Shown piece after piece: positions 32,805-40,630 of a stretch of DNA of 64,000 nt (the stretch's first letter is position 1; every line of letters starts with the position of its first letter). The stretch covers positions 242,685 to 306,684 of the forward strand of contig DASXUX010000097.1 of the NCBI GenBank assembly GCA_036504595.1, in the 5' to 3' direction. The position numbers were made by a program, and so were the translations under genes. The notes beneath the pieces were generated by a model, which was given only the letters and a program-made list of their open reading frames with translations, searched no databases and was not told the origin of the DNA. The stretch comes from DASXUX01 sp036504595 (GTDB lineage: Bacteria > Planctomycetota > SZUA-567 > H5-PLA8).

Positions 32805-33476
32805 CTACGGGGCGGGGTTCTCTTCCGGCTGGCGAAGTTCGTCGAGATACCAGCGGCGGTGGAAGTCGGCGAAGTTGTCCATCTGTTTGTCGGAGACTTC
32901 GGCGGGCGAGCCAGCGATGCGCGGGTAGATATTAGCGCCCTCCATGTTCTTCACGTTTTGGGGAAAGTTGCGCATCAACGTCACGGGGTTGCAGTGCGGG
33001 GAGCTGTAATCTTCACCGAGCTGATGGAAATAGCCGCCTTCGAGTTTGAAGCGCGGCAGCCCGCGGTAGGCCAGGATAACCGACATGTGTTCCCGGTCCT
33101 TCAGCTTCGCGGCAAATTGCAGCAGCACGCGGAAGACATCCGTCTGTGTTTGCGACGGGCCAACGCTGATTAGATCAAAGACCAGCACTGAACGCGCCAG
33201 GACATCCTGATAGTGCGGCCGTGCCACAACGCCCCGGTTGCGTTCGCTGGATGCGATCACCTGGTCGAACGGGCCCTGCAGGTCCGCTCGCAACCACACG
33301 TAGACGCCTGCACCCATCGTAAGCAACACTAGCAACGCCACGAGCCCGTATGGGAAGCGGCGCGCGGGAGCTTGCGCGACGGGGGGCGCGATTTCAGACA
33401 GCGATGGTACATCGGCGGGAGCAGCGTCGGCGTGCTTCCGGGCTTCGGCGAAGAATTTTTCCTCCATCGACGACAT
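32805..33476 (-). CDS. Membrane-anchored protein of unknown function
   Basis: A 223-residue protein with a polar, Ala/Pro-rich cytoplasmic N-terminus, one membrane helix (YGLVALLVLLTMGAGVYVWL, about 43-62) and a 150-residue extracytoplasmic region. The latter has no cysteine pairs except isolated ones, and contains LVFDLISVGPSQTQTDVFRV. I cannot assign a family. It is divergent from the gene at 33583 across a heptamer-filled spacer. Confidence 0.5.
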   Translation of the reverse strand: MSSMEEKFFAEARKHADAAPADVPSLSEIAPPVAQAPARRFPYGLVALLVLLTMGAGVYVWLRADLQGPFDQVIASSERNRGVVARPHYQDVLARSVLVFDLISVGPSQTQTDVFRVLLQFAAKLKDREHMSVILAYRGLPRFKLEGGYFHQLGEDYSSPHCNPVTLMRNFPQNVKNMEGANIYPRIAGSPAEVSDKQMDNFADFHRRWYLDELRQPEENPAP

Positions 33477-33484
33477 GGTGGATT

Positions 33485-33560
33485 AAGTCTAGAGTCTGGA
33501 GTCCAGGAGTCCAGAGTCGGCGAACAGCAGTAGGCAGGCGGCAGTGGCAGTAGGCAGGAA
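33485..33560. repeat. Heptamer array between divergent unknown genes
   Basis: GTCTAGA / GTCTGGA / GTCCAGA units at about 33485-33515 are followed by GGCAGTA units to 33560. The two halves use different heptamers. It separates the membrane-anchored unknown gene from the gene at 33583. Confidence 0.65.
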
Positions 33561-33582
33561 CGGAACAGAGGAGATGACCATT

Positions 33583-34746
33583 ATGCCAGCAGAGTCGCGG
33601 CCGGGTTCGAATGTTGGCGTCTGCGTTCTTGTCGCGGCGCTGCTGGCGAGTGGCGGGTGGCTCGCGTACTACGCTGCGCGCAAGTCACCACAGCCGGAGA
33701 CGGCGGCAGACAAGCCGCTGGGGGCGTTTCAGGCGGAGGCCAAGAGCGCGCTGCCGGGCTGCGTCATCGTACCGGCGCTCAATACGGCGATGCCCGTGGG
33801 AAAGAGCGTGATGTGGTGTTCCAGTTTCCAGATTGCATGGAACAAGATGAAGAATGACGTGATCAAGGAACCGATCGCGCTGATTGGCGCGGAAGAAGTC
33901 GCGGCGGCGTTGAACAACGCACCGCAAGGCGAGCAGGATTTGCCGGCGGGGTCGTACTACGCGGCGGCAGGAGCAATCAAAGACGGAATCGCTGAGACGA
34001 TCCGGAAGGAAATGGCGCAGAGATTTCCCGGCGCGCGGCCACCAACGTTTCTGTCCGAGAAGGCGGCGCCGCAGACCGAGCCGTTCTTGGCGTATGCGTT
34101 TCTGGCGGTAGGGATGAAGTTCACGAAGCTGTTCGACGATCAGCCGGATGGCATAAATTTCAGGGATTCAGCAAACAAAGAGACACGGGTGAAGGCGTTT
34201 GGGTTCAGTGCACACAGACCGAATTCTGAAGAGCTTGCGGAGCAGACGCACGTGCTCTGGTTAAAGAATAGCCAGAGTCCGGGAGGCGTCGATGAAGTCG
34301 TTGTCGATGTCTGCCGCGACTCCCAGCCAGTGCAGCTTGTGCTGGCGATTCTAAAACCCAAACCCACATTGGCGGAGACGGTGAAGTACGTGCAGGATCG
34401 GGCGGCAGGCTCGTCGAGCGACCCTAAGCTGGAGATCCTGCGGATTCCAAACATGCTGTGGCGCGTGGACCATCATTTCAGCGAACTGGAAGGAAGGTAT
34501 CTGCAGAAGCCGACGTTCAGGTCGTATTTTATCTTCAATGCCGAGCAGGACACGGAGTTCCGGCTGGACCGCGGCGGTGCGCAGGTGATCTCGGAGGCGA
34601 GACTGGAGATCAAAGCAGCAGATAAGAATGCGCCGCTCGAGCTTATTTTCGATCGCCCGTTTCTCCTTTACATGAAGAAGAGAGACGCCGCGCAGCCGTT
34701 CTTCGTGATGTGGGTGGATAACGCGGGCGTGTTGACGGCGAAGTAG
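33583..34746 (+). CDS. Membrane-anchored protein, unknown (weak serpin-like features)
   Basis: A 387-residue protein from ATG 33583 (AGGAG 9 bases upstream). An N-terminal membrane helix (VCVLVAALLASGGWLAYYAA) places the rest outside the cytoplasm. Some segments recall serpins: SSFQIAWNKMKNDV near the start of the fold, DRGGAQVISEARLEIKA in the reactive-loop hinge position, and LIFDRPFLLYMKKRDAAQPF near the C-terminus. Overall similarity is not convincing by eye, so an inhibitor role is only a possibility. No downstream operon partner is evident. Confidence 0.5.
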   Translation: MPAESRPGSNVGVCVLVAALLASGGWLAYYAARKSPQPETAADKPLGAFQAEAKSALPGCVIVPALNTAMPVGKSVMWCSSFQIAWNKMKNDVIKEPIALIGAEEVAAALNNAPQGEQDLPAGSYYAAAGAIKDGIAETIRKEMAQRFPGARPPTFLSEKAAPQTEPFLAYAFLAVGMKFTKLFDDQPDGINFRDSANKETRVKAFGFSAHRPNSEELAEQTHVLWLKNSQSPGGVDEVVVDVCRDSQPVQLVLAILKPKPTLAETVKYVQDRAAGSSSDPKLEILRIPNMLWRVDHHFSELEGRYLQKPTFRSYFIFNAEQDTEFRLDRGGAQVISEARLEIKAADKNAPLELIFDRPFLLYMKKRDAAQPFFVMWVDNAGVLTAK

Positions 34747-34765
34747 TGAGTTTGCGGCGCGTACG

Positions 34766-34812
34766 CAAACCTACCTCTCCGCCCCCCTTCCTCGAAGTGA
34801 AAGGGGGCGAAC
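34766..34812. repeat. CCCCCCTTCCTC palindrome, variant copy
   Basis: CCTACCTCTCCGCCCCCCTT followed by CCTCGAAGTGAAAGGGGG shows the same layout as the 18478 and 41381 elements but with mismatches. It sits just after the stop of the preceding gene. Confidence 0.55.
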
Positions 34813-34818
34813 GTGCAC

Positions 34819-34935
34819 TTAGCGCGCGTCGCGATGCTGCTGTTCAATGCGGCGGGCTAAGCCACTGACAAATTGCGCCACGGCATCGCGGTCGAAGCGC
34901 GCCAAACGCGGGCCAATTTTAGTCGATGGCAGGAG
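34819..34935 (-). pseudogene. AlpA/excisionase-type DNA-binding protein, C-terminal remnant
   Basis: On the minus strand, a frame ending at TAA 34819-34821 reads LLPSTKIGPRLARFDRDAVA followed by QFVSGLARRIEQQHRDAR. This resembles the end of AlpA or MerR-like excisionases, where 'P.P.kiGpR..rw....v..wi' is typical. The helix-turn-helix half is absent because the sequence runs straight into palindromes. It is probably the residue of a mobile element. The reading is from one short frame, so confidence is modest. Confidence 0.4.
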
Positions 34936-35146
34936 CGTTGGGCTTAAGCCCTTTCTCTGTCGGGGCAAGCCGACTGAAGTCGGCTATGGGATTGTCCGGG
35001 CCCCCCAAAGAAACAGCTAAAGCTGGGGCCTGACAACGTCTGGAAGCAGGCTGAAGCCATTTCCGCCTGTCATAGGACTGCGCCGTCCGCCATGACCGTT
35101 AAATACCGATCAGTTATTCATCGCGTGCAATGTATAAAGAAAGGAG

Positions 35147-35809
35147 CTAGATCAAGCCCGCACGTTCGGCGCGGCGGATCGCTTCCAGGCGCGTGTGCGC
35201 GTCGAGTTTATGTAGCACGTGCTGGACGTGGTTGTTGACCGTCGCGCGGCTAATGTGGAGTTCGGTCGAGATGCGTTCGGTTGGCATGCCTCTGGCCAGC
35301 AAGCGCAGAATCGCCTTCTCCTGGTTGGTCAGTTCGGCTGACTGAGCCGGTGGCCGGCCGGACTTGATCATGTGGGTGACCGTTTCCGGCGGCAGTCCCG
35401 TCCCGGTGACGACGAAATCCCGCACCAGCATCTCTAGCCGTTTGCGCAAGTCTACGGGCCGGATCACGTGAACCATATAAGGAGCGGCAGACCCGCTGAC
35501 TTCCGCGACCAGCACTGAGACGTTGAACCAGCGTAGGCCGTGCTTTGTCTGAACCTGCAGGTCGAAGTTGCGTAACGGCCGGCGCTGACGAGTGCTTTGC
35601 AGGACCGGGCAGTCCGGCGAGCACACCGGGCCGCACTCGTCTCTGCCCTGTACCAGCACGCCGCAGGTTTTTCCGAGCGCTGAAGCGGCGGCGCTGCCGA
35701 ACATCTCTGTCGCCGCAACATTCCAAGCCGCGATTTTGCCGAAGGCGTCCACCGCGAATGCGGCGTCCGCCGTGCTATCGACAAGTTTCTGCAATTCGCG
35801 CAGTTGCAT
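35147..35809 (-). CDS. PAS-domain LuxR-type transcriptional regulator with a cysteine cluster
   Basis: A 220-residue protein. Residues 1-115 are a PAS domain (VDSTADAAFAVDAFGKIAAW). It holds four cysteines within 19 residues (C49, C59, C63, C67; GRDECGPVCSPDCPVL). Residues about 155-220 are a LuxR/FixJ helix-turn-helix (TNQEKAILRLLARGMPTERI, then ISRATVNNHVQHVLHKLDAH). The cysteine cluster could bind a metal or Fe-S centre and sense redox state or a gas; this is inference. It is divergent from the Rrf2-type gene that heads the respiratory cluster and is a good candidate regulator of it. Confidence 0.75.
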   Translation of the reverse strand: MQLRELQKLVDSTADAAFAVDAFGKIAAWNVAATEMFGSAAASALGKTCGVLVQGRDECGPVCSPDCPVLQSTRQRRPLRNFDLQVQTKHGLRWFNVSVLVAEVSGSAAPYMVHVIRPVDLRKRLEMLVRDFVVTGTGLPPETVTHMIKSGRPPAQSAELTNQEKAILRLLARGMPTERISTELHISRATVNNHVQHVLHKLDAHTRLEAIRRAERAGLI

Positions 35810-35894
35810 GGGTTCTTTTCGACCTCCGGGCGCCCGCGATGGTTGACCTCAATACCGGCAAAAGCAGCCGCAGGCAAACGCATCAAGAAATTGA

Positions 35895-35915
35895 TGTGAA
35901 CGCATCATTGTGAAC
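35895..35915. promoter_or_regulatory. Tandem TGTGAAC sites in the divergent regulator region
   Basis: TGTGAAC occurs at 35895-35901 and again at 35909-35915, 14 bases apart. The first copy sits inside the inverted repeat TGATG...CATCA (35892-35907). A -10-like GATAAT lies at 35938-35943. The position, between the PAS-LuxR and Rrf2 starts, suits an operator for either protein. Confidence 0.35.
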
Positions 35916-35974
35916 ATACCCCGCAAGAAGGTAAATAGATAATGTTGTCCACATATCCTTTTAGGCGAGGTGGT

Positions 35975-36409
35975 ATGTTGTTCTCAAAAGCAACTGGCTA
36001 CGCCATTCGCGCCACCGCCTATCTGGCCGCGCAGCCTCCCGGCAGTATTTGCGGCGCACGCGAGATCGCCAACCACGAGGGCATCCCGCCGTTGTTTCTG
36101 CGCAAAATCCTCTCGGAACTGTGCCGGCACCGCATCCTGCGCTCAAGCCACGGCATTCACGGCGGCTACGCACTGGCGCGTTCTGCTGAGAACATTTCGC
36201 TTTGGGAATTGGTGCAAGCGCTGGAGAAGGAACTCGACTGGGAATTGTGCGTTGTCGGGACAACAGCGTGTACGAACGAGACACCCAGCGGCGTTGACGA
36301 AGAAATTCACAGAATTTCGCGGCAGGTGATCGAACTGCTGCGCAGCCGCAAAATGGCTGATTTTGCGCGGGCTGCATCAACTCGGACAGCCGCGCGGGCG
36401 AATTCGTGA
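35975..36409 (+). CDS. Rrf2-family transcriptional regulator
   Basis: A 144-residue protein starting at ATG 35975 after GAGGTGG. It opens with the Rrf2 signature FSKATGYAIRATAYLAAQPP and continues with IANHEGIPPLFLRKILSELC and GIHGGYALARSAENISLWEL. Regulators of this family (IscR, NsrR, RsrR) often carry [2Fe-2S] or [4Fe-4S] centres using three cysteines in the C-terminal third. Here only two appear near that place (C-x6-C in LCVVGTTACTNE), so cluster binding is uncertain. It lies 15 bases before the oxidoreductase that starts the bc/molybdoenzyme series, so it probably controls that operon. Confidence 0.8.
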   Translation: MLFSKATGYAIRATAYLAAQPPGSICGAREIANHEGIPPLFLRKILSELCRHRILRSSHGIHGGYALARSAENISLWELVQALEKELDWELCVVGTTACTNETPSGVDEEIHRISRQVIELLRSRKMADFARAASTRTAARANS

Positions 36410-36424
36410 GAAGCGGCACGACAT

Positions 36425-38491
36425 ATGCCAGAGGCGAAACAGAGTACCAGCAAATCTGCCGACGTGTGTTCCGAGGAGGGCGGGACAGTGCGTGCATGCT
36501 GCCTTGATCCGCTGCGGGTCGAGGTTCCCGGCGAGAACTACCACCGGGATTTGATCTCCTGCCAGCGCGCCTGCCCCGTGCATACCGATGCACGCGGGTA
36601 TATTCGCGCGATCGCCTCCGGCGACTTCCATCTGGCGTACCTGATTGCGCGCGGCCCCAATCCCTTCGCGTCGATCTGCGGCCGCATCTGCGGCGCGCCG
36701 TGCGAAACGGCCTGCCGCCGCGGGCAGGTTCCGCGTGTGGATGAAGACGGCCGCTTTGTTGCCAAAGACCGCCCAATTTCCATTCGCGCGCTGAAGCGCT
36801 TCGTGTGCGATCAATCCGGTCCGGAGGCCCGCAGCACCACCGCTGTCCTCGACGACCTGCGCCGTCACGTGCCGCCCGTCGCTGCGGACGCCGAAGAAAT
36901 GGCCGCCTTGCTGCGTGCCGGCCTCAATGGACGGATCGTTCCCGCCGCAGGGCAGCGCGTGGCGATTATCGGGGCCGGTCCGGCGGGTCTGTCGGCCGCT
37001 CATGATCTGGCGCTGCTTGGGTTCAAACCCGTCGTGTTCGAAACCGAACCGGTTCCTGCGGGCATGTTGATCGTTGGCGTGCCGGCTTACCGCTTGCCGC
37101 GCGAACTGATCGCGCGCGAAATCGACGTGATCCGGCAACTGGGCGTCGAAATCCGCTGCAACGTCACGGTCGGGAAAGATGTCTCCCTGGCCGCTCTGCG
37201 CAAGGAGTACGCGGGGGTAATCATCGCCGTCGGCGCGAAGTCTTCGCGCGGCCTCGGCCTGCCCGGCGAGCGCGGCCCGCGCGTTTATGGCGGCGTGGAT
37301 TTGCTCCGTGCGGTGGCGCTGAGCGAGAAGATTGACCTGGGGCGCGAAGTCGTCGTGATCGGCGGCGGCAACGTGGCTTACGACGTCGCGCGCACCGTCC
37401 TGCGCCAGATTGCCTACGACACGGCGCGCACGGCGGCGCGGCAGGCGGGCGTCGGCAAGGTGCATCTGGTGTCCCTGGAGACGCTGGAGGAAATGCCGGC
37501 GGACACCGTGGAAATCGTGGAGGGCGATGAGGAAGGCATTGAACGCCACAACGGCTGGGGACCACTCGAAATTGTCCGCAATCCCGCGGGCGCAGTGACA
37601 GGGACGCGGTTCAAGCGTTGCCTGCGCGTCTATGATAAGGACCGCAAGTTCAGCCCTGCGTTCGACGAGGCTGATCAGCAAATCATCCCTTGCGATACCG
37701 TGCTCCTGTCTGTCGGGCAGGCACCGAATCTGTCTTTCCTTCAGGACGGTGGAAGCGACATCGAGCAGTTCCGGCCCGGCTGGCCCAAGGTCGATAAGGC
37801 AACCCTGCAAACGACCGCGTCCGGGGTTTTCGTCGCAGGCGATCTGGCGCATGGCACACGGCTGATGATTGATGCCATCGCGTCGGGCAAGCAGGCGGCG
37901 CGTTCCGTGTATGCTTTCGTTACCGGGCGCAAGCTCGACACTGACGCCGTAACGGCTCACATTCCGCTGCCGCAGTATCGCCGCGAGCCCGGCTACGAAT
38001 CCATCCGACGCGCCTCTGTTCCGACGCTTGAGCCGCACGAGCGTCTGAAACATCCGGAGACGGTCGTTGAACAAGGCTTTGGCCGCGAGCAGGCCATGCG
38101 CGAGGCATCCCGCTGCCTGGACTGCGGCGTCACGCCGGTCTTTGACGGCTCGCGCTGCGTGCTCTGCGGCGGCTGCGTCGATGTCTGCCCGACCAAGTGT
38201 CTGAAACTGGTGCCTGTTGCCGACCTCACGGGCGGCCCCGAACTGGACACAGCGATAGCACAAGTCCAGGAGTCCAGATGTCCAGAAGTCGAGAAGTCGG
38301 CAGCGTTGAACGCGCAACCACAAGCCGCAGACTCCTCGACTTCTCGACCCCTCGACTGCTCGACTGAGTTATCCGCCATGTTGAAAGACGAAGACCGCTG
38401 CATCCGTTGCGCGCTCTGCGCCATGCGCTGTCCGGTCGAAGCCATCGAGATGGAACGCGTGTCATTCCGTACTGATTGGAGGTCCGCGTGA
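36425..38491 (+). CDS. GltD-like NAD(P) oxidoreductase with C-terminal ferredoxin domain
   Basis: A 688-residue flavo-iron-sulfur protein. The N-terminus has the GltD-type Fe-S region (CQRACPVHTDARGYI, CGRICGAPCETACRRG). FAD binds at AIIGAGPAGLSAAHDLALLG and NAD(P) at VVVIGGGNVAYDVARTV. A C-terminal ferredoxin has two CxxCxxC..C sets (CVLCGGCVDVCPTKC, and CIRCALCAMRCPVEAI). It probably exchanges electrons between NAD(P)H and the bc-type complex encoded downstream; anammox bacteria have a bc complex with a comparable subunit. A fold-back array of about 108 bases (38264-38372) is read in frame between the two ferredoxin cluster motifs. The stop overlaps the Rieske start (GTGA). Confidence 0.8.
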   Translation: MPEAKQSTSKSADVCSEEGGTVRACCLDPLRVEVPGENYHRDLISCQRACPVHTDARGYIRAIASGDFHLAYLIARGPNPFASICGRICGAPCETACRRGQVPRVDEDGRFVAKDRPISIRALKRFVCDQSGPEARSTTAVLDDLRRHVPPVAADAEEMAALLRAGLNGRIVPAAGQRVAIIGAGPAGLSAAHDLALLGFKPVVFETEPVPAGMLIVGVPAYRLPRELIAREIDVIRQLGVEIRCNVTVGKDVSLAALRKEYAGVIIAVGAKSSRGLGLPGERGPRVYGGVDLLRAVALSEKIDLGREVVVIGGGNVAYDVARTVLRQIAYDTARTAARQAGVGKVHLVSLETLEEMPADTVEIVEGDEEGIERHNGWGPLEIVRNPAGAVTGTRFKRCLRVYDKDRKFSPAFDEADQQIIPCDTVLLSVGQAPNLSFLQDGGSDIEQFRPGWPKVDKATLQTTASGVFVAGDLAHGTRLMIDAIASGKQAARSVYAFVTGRKLDTDAVTAHIPLPQYRREPGYESIRRASVPTLEPHERLKHPETVVEQGFGREQAMREASRCLDCGVTPVFDGSRCVLCGGCVDVCPTKCLKLVPVADLTGGPELDTAIAQVQESRCPEVEKSAALNAQPQAADSSTSRPLDCSTELSAMLKDEDRCIRCALCAMRCPVEAIEMERVSFRTDWRSA
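38264..38372. repeat. Fold-back heptamer array inside the ferredoxin linker (in coding sequence)
   Basis: AGTCCAG / GTCCAGA units form the left arm and CGACTTCT / CGACTGCT units form the right arm, inverted around a loop of about 35 bases. It is translated as QESRCPEVEKSAALNAQPQA and following residues. The array keeps the frame open and separates two [4Fe-4S]-type motifs that are adjacent in ordinary ferredoxins. Confidence 0.75.
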
Positions 38492-39015
38492 GCGACCAGC
38501 ATCAAAACCCCGCGGTAGCGCCGGCCGCCGTGCCGGCGGGAACGGCGGCAAAGCCCTCGCGCTTGGATCCCGAGCCTGTTCCGCGCCGGGATTTCCTGGG
38601 CTTGGCAGCCCTGGCTGCCGCCGGTGCGAGCGCTGCGTTTGCGTGTGCGGGAATGGCCCGGCTGCCGAACGCCGCCGTCGCCTCATCGCCATCCAAAAAG
38701 TTCCGCGTAAATCTGCCTGAAACGCTTGCCGCCGGCGATGCGTTCGTGCCGCCGGGGCGTGCGGTTGCAGTCTTCCGGGACACCGGGGGTGTCTTTGCGA
38801 TCTCATTGGTTTGCACGCACCTGGGATGCATCGTGAAGCCCTCCGGTTCCGGATTCGATTGCCCCTGCCACGGCTCGCAATTCGCCGCCGACGGCGCGGT
38901 TGTGAAGGGCCCGGCGCCGCAGCCGCTGCGCTGGTGCAAGGTCGCCGCGGCTGGCAGCAGTTTCGTCGTGGACGAGGACGCCAAAGTGGCACTGGGCACA
39001 AAGGTGAAGGCATGA
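38488..39015 (+). CDS. Rieske iron-sulfur protein, Tat-dependent
   Basis: A 175-residue protein from GTG 38488, with GGAGG 6 bases upstream and a GTGA overlap with the previous stop. A twin-arginine signal (PRRDFLGLAALAAAGASAAF) anchors it. The [2Fe-2S] site is complete: CTHLGC and CPCHGSQF. It would be the high-potential electron carrier of the bc complex, on the periplasmic side. A VAPASVPA-type palindrome (38515-38537) encodes VAPAAVPA in the cytoplasmic N-terminal tail before the twin arginines. The end is part of a duplicated 23-bp sequence (see 38995-39082). Confidence 0.85.
   Translation: MSDQHQNPAVAPAAVPAGTAAKPSRLDPEPVPRRDFLGLAALAAAGASAAFACAGMARLPNAAVASSPSKKFRVNLPETLAAGDAFVPPGRAVAVFRDTGGVFAISLVCTHLGCIVKPSGSGFDCPCHGSQFAADGAVVKGPAPQPLRWCKVAAAGSSFVVDEDAKVALGTKVKA
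38515..38537 (+). repeat. VAPASVPA palindromic element, variant copy 4 (in coding sequence)
   Basis: GTAGCGCCGGCCGCCGTGCC followed by GGC, one base different from the 3688 core. Read in frame as VAPAAVPA in the Rieske gene, upstream of the Tat motif. Confidence 0.65.
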
Positions 39016-39082
39016 ACAACAGGTTTCTGGTTCCTGGTTTCTAGTTTCTGGTTCACAGCGGCACAAAGGTAAAGGTATGAAC
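38995..39082. repeat. Heptamer array flanked by a 23-bp direct duplication
   Basis: GGCACAAAGGTGAAGGCATG+AAC at 38995-39017 recurs at 39060-39082 with 2 mismatches in 23 bases. Between the copies are 42 bases made mostly of GGTTTCT-type heptamers. The left copy contains the Rieske stop and the right copy holds the cytochrome b start codon, so before the event the two genes were joined by an ATGA overlap like most pairs in this cluster. Confidence 0.8.
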
Positions 39083-40630
39083 GGCGTCGACGAATCGAAA
39101 TCCGCCCTGCGGGTGTTTTTGCAGAATCTGCTCCAGACGCCGCGAAATCTGCTGGATGCCACGATTCGCAGCGGCAAGCCGAACACGGATCGCTCGCGTT
39201 CTACGTTCGTCTTCGGAAATGTCTTTCTGCACCTGCATGTGGCGCGAACGCATCGATGGAGTTTGCGCTGGAGCGCCACGTGGGGACTGGGAGTCGCCAG
39301 CGCGGCGGCGTTCCTGATCACACTGATCACCGGCATCTTGTTGATGTTCTACTACAAGCCGTACCCTGACGTGGCGTATGCGGCCATCAAGGACATACAT
39401 TACGTGGTGCCGACCGGGCGCTTTATCCGCAATATCCACCGCTGGGCGGCCAACATCATGGTCGTCACGGTGCTGCTGCACATGGCTCGCGCGTTCTTCA
39501 CGGCGTCCTACCGCAAACCGCGGGAGTTCAATTGGCTGATCGGATTAGGACTCCTTGTTGTCACACTCGGGCTGTCCTTTACGGGCTACCTTTTGCCGTG
39601 GGACCAACTCGCCTATTGGGCCATCACGATCGGCGCGAACATTGCACAGTCGCCGCGCGAGATCACCGACGCGCTCGGCCTGACGGATATGTTTGACCCG
39701 GGCGGCATTCAACGGCACCTGCTCTTGGGTTCGGACATCGTGGGCGAAGAGGCGCTGATCCGCTTTTATCTGCTGCATGTGATGGTGTTGCCGCTGGCGC
39801 TGTGCGCGCTGATGGCAGTGCACTTCTGGCGAATCCGCAAGGACGGCGGCTTGGCCCGACCAGCGGATGTCGATGCGCGCCTGGGCCCGACGACGAAAGA
39901 GACGTACCCTGTTTTCACTGAGCAGCCACAGAAGACGTATCACCTGGCGATGCTTGTCCGCGGGCGCACGCCTCACGTCGGCCAAGGGCCGGAGAACACA
40001 GTTCCCTCGATGCCCCATTTGCTCTACGCGGAACTGGCCGTGCTGATGCTGGTCGTTTTCGGCTGCCTGGCTCTTTCTCTCGTGCAGGATGCTCCTCTAA
40101 AGGAGCTGGCGAATCCGGCGGTTCCAGAGAACCCGGCCAAGGCGCCGTGGTACTTCCTGGGTCTGCAGGAACTGGTCGCGTATTCGGCGTTCATGGGCGG
40201 AATCGGCATTCCCGCGATCGTGATCATCGGCCTGGGCCTGATTCCGTTTCTGGACCGCGAGCAGCGCGGAACAGGAGAGTGGTTCGGAGGTCCGGGCGGC
40301 AAGACGCTGGTGCAGTATTCCGTCCTTTTTGGCGCCGCGGTCACACTGTCCATCGAAGCGTTTGCCATCCGTTACGGCTGGCTGCGCGAGAAGTTCCCGA
40401 ACATCCCGCAGCTTGTCATCACCTTCATCAATCCCGGCACGCTGTTGACCGCCGCCTTCGCTTTGTACTCGCTGTGGCTGGTGCGGCGATACAACTCTAC
40501 GCGCGCCGGCGCGTTGGGCCTGTTCACTTGTTTCCTTTGCGGTTTCTTGATTCTGACGGTCATCGGCACCTACTTCCGTGGGCCCTCGTGGGTCTTCTAC
40601 TGGTCGCCGTCGGATTGGCCAAAGCACTAG
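39077..40630 (+). CDS. Cytochrome b / subunit IV fusion of an alternative bc complex
   Basis: A 517-residue polytopic protein. The heme-b histidines are visible in NIHRWAANIMVVTVLLHMAR and, in the next region, FYLLHVMVLPLALCALMAVHF. The quinol-oxidation site motif is PAKAPWYFLGLQEL, a PWY version of PEWY. The second half carries subunit IV-like helices and an extra C-terminal helix pair. It would oxidise or reduce quinone in the inner membrane with the Rieske protein and the downstream cytochrome c. ATG 39077 is inside the right copy of a duplicated sequence, and its Shine-Dalgarno (AAAGGT) comes from that copy. Confidence 0.85.
   Translation: MNGVDESKSALRVFLQNLLQTPRNLLDATIRSGKPNTDRSRSTFVFGNVFLHLHVARTHRWSLRWSATWGLGVASAAAFLITLITGILLMFYYKPYPDVAYAAIKDIHYVVPTGRFIRNIHRWAANIMVVTVLLHMARAFFTASYRKPREFNWLIGLGLLVVTLGLSFTGYLLPWDQLAYWAITIGANIAQSPREITDALGLTDMFDPGGIQRHLLLGSDIVGEEALIRFYLLHVMVLPLALCALMAVHFWRIRKDGGLARPADVDARLGPTTKETYPVFTEQPQKTYHLAMLVRGRTPHVGQGPENTVPSMPHLLYAELAVLMLVVFGCLALSLVQDAPLKELANPAVPENPAKAPWYFLGLQELVAYSAFMGGIGIPAIVIIGLGLIPFLDREQRGTGEWFGGPGGKTLVQYSVLFGAAVTLSIEAFAIRYGWLREKFPNIPQLVITFINPGTLLTAAFALYSLWLVRRYNSTRAGALGLFTCFLCGFLILTVIGTYFRGPSWVFYWSPSDWPKH

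Larger units (their letters stand above)
34747..35146. other. Repeat-rich spacer with a decayed gene fragment
   Basis: A 400-base stretch without an intact gene. It contains a CCCCCCTTCCTC palindrome (34766-34812), the remnant of a small DNA-binding protein gene on the minus strand (34819-34935), and an inverted AGCCGACT / AGTCGGCT at about 34968-34985. The end is AT-rich (TGTATAAAG near 35131) and may hold a promoter, but no reading frame follows on the plus strand. Confidence 0.5.

Noticed and set aside
33583..34746. Naming this protein a serpin
   Set aside because: Three segments recall serpins, but the full fold, shutter region and reactive loop are not convincing without a profile search.
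35891..35907. FNR box in the divergent regulator region
   Set aside because: TTGAT and ATCA are present but separated by about 8 bases rather than 4. It was kept only as part of the TGTGAAC repeat observation.
36377..38323. Minus-strand open frame of about 648 codons
   Set aside because: Antisense to the GltD-like oxidoreductase, which has clear FAD, NAD(P) and ferredoxin motifs.
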